From positions 1 through 6,680 of the forward strand of contig JBJEQP010000113.1 of assembly GCA_051881815.1 (NCBI GenBank): a stretch of 6,680 nucleotides of DNA, in the 5' to 3' direction. Every line of letters begins with the position of its first letter. Position 1 is the stretch's first letter. The notes beneath the pieces are model-generated. The model was not told where the DNA came from. It saw only the letters and a list, made by a program, of their open reading frames with translations, and did not search any database. Origin of the DNA: UMGS363 sp051881815 (lineage in GTDB: Bacteria; Bacillota; Clostridia; Oscillospirales; Ruminococcaceae). The position numbers were made by a program, and so were the translations under genes. Of this stretch, positions 5,750 through 6,680 are shown piece by piece.

Positions 5750-5829
5750 AAAACAAAAAGAGAGCTATTTCCAAATCCGTAGATTTGTATATAGCTCTCT
5801 TTCGCTGTTCCGCCCCTCTCTTTCGGGAC
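5750..5829 (-). promoter_or_regulatory. leader attenuator with terminator and possible competing fold
   Basis: On the minus strand the leader of the 47-aa gene ends in a strong intrinsic terminator. ATAGCTCTCTTT (5791-5802) pairs with AAAGAGAGCTAT (5757-5768), an inner stem pairs CAAATC (5772-5777) with GATTTG (5782-5787), and the transcript then runs into U-rich sequence (complement of 5750-5759). Just before it, 5807-5812 and 5824-5829 pair with one wobble. The loop of that hairpin carries a second copy of the 8-nt word (plus strand CTCTCTTT, 5816-5823) that could pair with the terminator's distal arm (5757-5764) instead. This layout suits conditional readthrough. The trigger is unknown, and no substantial leader peptide is evident. 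Confidence 0.68.
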
Positions 5830-5894
5830 GCCGTTATTCAATTTTTGAAAATCATTGCCGCGCCAATCTTGACTAATCTTAAATGTTTAATATT

Positions 5895-5923
5895 ATTGTA
5901 CTATACAAATTTGCTTTTGTCAA
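5895..5923 (-). promoter_or_regulatory. promoter of the leader/47-aa gene
   Basis: Minus strand: perfect -35 TTGACA (5918-5923), 17-nt spacer, -10 TACAAT (5895-5900). Transcription would begin near 5888, giving a leader of about 200 nt before the 47-aa gene. Confidence 0.88.
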
Positions 5924-5929
5924 GAATTT

Positions 5930-5954
5930 TCAAAAAATTATTTAACTTTTTTGA
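5930..5954. promoter_or_regulatory. inverted-repeat operator between divergent promoters
   Basis: TCAAAAAA (5930-5937) and TTTTTTGA (5947-5954) form a perfect 8-bp inverted repeat with a 9-bp gap. Its centre (5942) is within 1 bp of the midpoint between the two divergent -35 boxes (5923 and 5963). Such a site would let the XRE protein encoded just downstream control both directions. AT-richness makes chance symmetry possible. Confidence 0.55.
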
Positions 5955-5962
5955 TTAGGATG

Positions 5963-5991
5963 TTGAGAGAAATCGAAAAATATGATATAAT
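5963..5991 (+). promoter_or_regulatory. promoter of the XRE regulator gene
   Basis: -35 TTGAGA (5963-5968), 17-nt spacer, -10 TATAAT (5986-5991), with extended -10 TGA directly before it. The start point is near 5998, about 25 nt before the ATG at 6023. Confidence 0.9.
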
Positions 5992-6022
5992 CTATTTCAG
6001 AATAATTTTACGGGAGGACGCT

Positions 6023-6526
6023 ATGACTATAGGTGAGAAAATCAAAAACGCAAGAAATCTTCGTGGACTTACTCAGAAGGAACTTGGAATAAAGCTCGGC
6101 TTCGATGAAAAATCTGCCGATGTCAGGATAGCTCAATATGAAAGCGGCACAAGAACTCCAAAGTTGGAATTGCTGTCGGAGATAGCTTCCATACTTGATG
6201 TAAATATCAATTTTCTGAAAAATCCGACTTTAGAAAATACGGAAACTTTCATACATCTGCTTTTTGACTTGGAGCGGGAATCGAAAAAACATCACACCAA
6301 CAATTTCTCAATAATCACTTTTTCCGACGAACTTGGAAATCCGCAGCCTGCTATTCAGTTTCACAATCATCTGCTGAATGAATTTCTTTTGGAATGGCAG
6401 CTCCGCAGAAAAGAGCTGAACGATAAAATCATCACCGAGGAAGAATATGCGGAATGGATGATGAACTTTCCTGCTACTTCCGACAACTGCGGAAATTCAG
6501 AACCGATGAAAAAGTGGAGGAAATGA
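6023..6526 (+). CDS. XRE-family helix-turn-helix regulator
   Basis: A 167-aa protein. Residues 3-65 form an HTH_3/Cro-CI domain: LTQKELGIKLGF (16-27) is the first half of the helix-turn-helix, and recognition-helix residues run through DVRIAQYESGTRTPK (33-47), with the inserted EKSA loop seen in one XRE subfamily. The C-terminal part (66-167) is acidic and helical, with a stretch LLEWQLRRKELNDKIITEEE (about 120-139) that may mediate dimerisation or sensing. The ATG at 6023 follows GGGAGG (6012-6017) by 5 nt. An upstream in-frame ATG at 5951 lies before the -10 box and is excluded. Divergent from the leader/47-aa/recombinase genes, with an inverted repeat between, it is probably the module's repressor. 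The palindrome array starts 28 bp after its stop. Confidence 0.93.
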   Translation: MTIGEKIKNARNLRGLTQKELGIKLGFDEKSADVRIAQYESGTRTPKLELLSEIASILDVNINFLKNPTLENTETFIHLLFDLERESKKHHTNNFSIITFSDELGNPQPAIQFHNHLLNEFLLEWQLRRKELNDKIITEEEYAEWMMNFPATSDNCGNSEPMKKWRK

Positions 6527-6554
6527 TTTTCTGCCTTGTTGAATATGTTTGTTA

Positions 6555-6680
6555 GCGGATATCCGCAAGCGTTGAAAAGTCATATGACTTTATGGGTAAA
6601 AGCCCGCAAGCGTGGAAAAGATACATATCTTTTCGGAAACACTCGCAAGCGAAGAAAAACTGTACAGTTTTCGGTTTGGA
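6555..6680. repeat. tandem array of ~40-bp units with variable palindromes (continues past the window)
   Basis: Three units are visible, keyed by CGCAAGCG at 6564-6571, 6605-6612 and 6644-6651 (steps of 41 and 39 bp). Each continues NN-GAAAA, then a palindrome, then TTT. The palindromes are perfect at 6576-6591 (core AGTCATATGACT) and 6656-6671 (core AACTGTACAGTT). At 6615-6634 (core AGATACATATCT) there are 9-bp arms around CA. In all three the palindrome centre is 12.5 bp after the last base of CGCAAGCG, so the register is fixed while the sequence changes. Short GC hairpins precede units: GCGG-ATAT-CCGC (6555-6566) before the first and GGGT-AAAA-GCCC (6594-6605) before the second. Not a CRISPR. 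Function unknown. The array reaches the last base, so its full length and flanking genes are unseen. Confidence 0.85.

Noticed and set aside
5869..5896. Second plus-strand promoter (TTGACT, 16 nt, TATTAT)
   Set aside because: Plausible hexamers, but they overlap the better minus-strand promoter, and the XRE gene already has a strong closer promoter.
5951..6022. Longer start for the XRE gene at 5951
   Set aside because: It precedes the -35/-10 boxes, and the ATG at 6023 has GGGAGG at 5-nt spacing.
6561..6680. CRISPR array
   Set aside because: The shared word is only 8 bp, with short A/T flanks, and the variable parts are palindromes rather than foreign spacers. No cas gene is present in the window.
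6545..6680. Open frame running through the array, beginning MFVSGYPQALKSH
   Set aside because: No ribosome site. A second overlapping frame is also open, and the composition follows the DNA repeats. It looks like a by-product of the array.

Overview
The window looks like the chromosome of a low-to-moderate GC Firmicute in class Clostridia, most likely a Ruminococcus-type Oscillospiraceae. This rests on strong AGGAGG-like ribosome sites, TTGACA/TATAAT promoters, a LytTR/DUF3021 pair, a CmpB-family membrane protein and a large serine recombinase. The organism assignment is inference; no search was possible.

Layout: 1-351 is a stable-RNA cluster: the 3' part of tRNA-Asn, a terminator-like hairpin, tRNA-Lys(CTT), 5S rRNA and an intrinsic terminator. 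401-1176 is surE with a near-consensus promoter. 1177-1476 has no gene but folds into a chain of hairpins, probably a structured RNA on the minus strand. 1477-2376 (minus) is a two-gene regulatory operon: a LytTR DNA-binding protein followed by a DUF3021 four-helix membrane protein. Its promoter is preceded by two identical 9-bp direct repeats 21 bp apart, the arrangement expected for LytTR autoregulation. 2589-2707 is a MITE-like long imperfect palindrome. 2757-3551 is a CmpB-family membrane protein, followed by a bidirectional terminator.

3691-6680 looks like an accessory module. It holds a large serine recombinase (minus), a 47-aa protein (minus) with a long leader containing a terminator and a possible competing fold, and a divergently transcribed XRE regulator (plus). 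A perfect 8-bp inverted repeat sits midway between the two divergent promoters, so the XRE protein may control both its own gene and the leader/47-aa gene.

The most unusual element begins 28 bp after the XRE gene and runs off the right edge. It is a tandem array with a period of about 40 bp. Each unit has the constant word CGCAAGCG followed, at exactly the same distance, by a different palindrome (AGTCATATGACT, AGATACATATCT, AACTGTACAGTT). The arms change together so that symmetry is kept while sequence is not. This is not a CRISPR and does not read convincingly as protein. It is the best candidate here for an undescribed system, with the adjacent XRE regulator and recombinase as possible partners.
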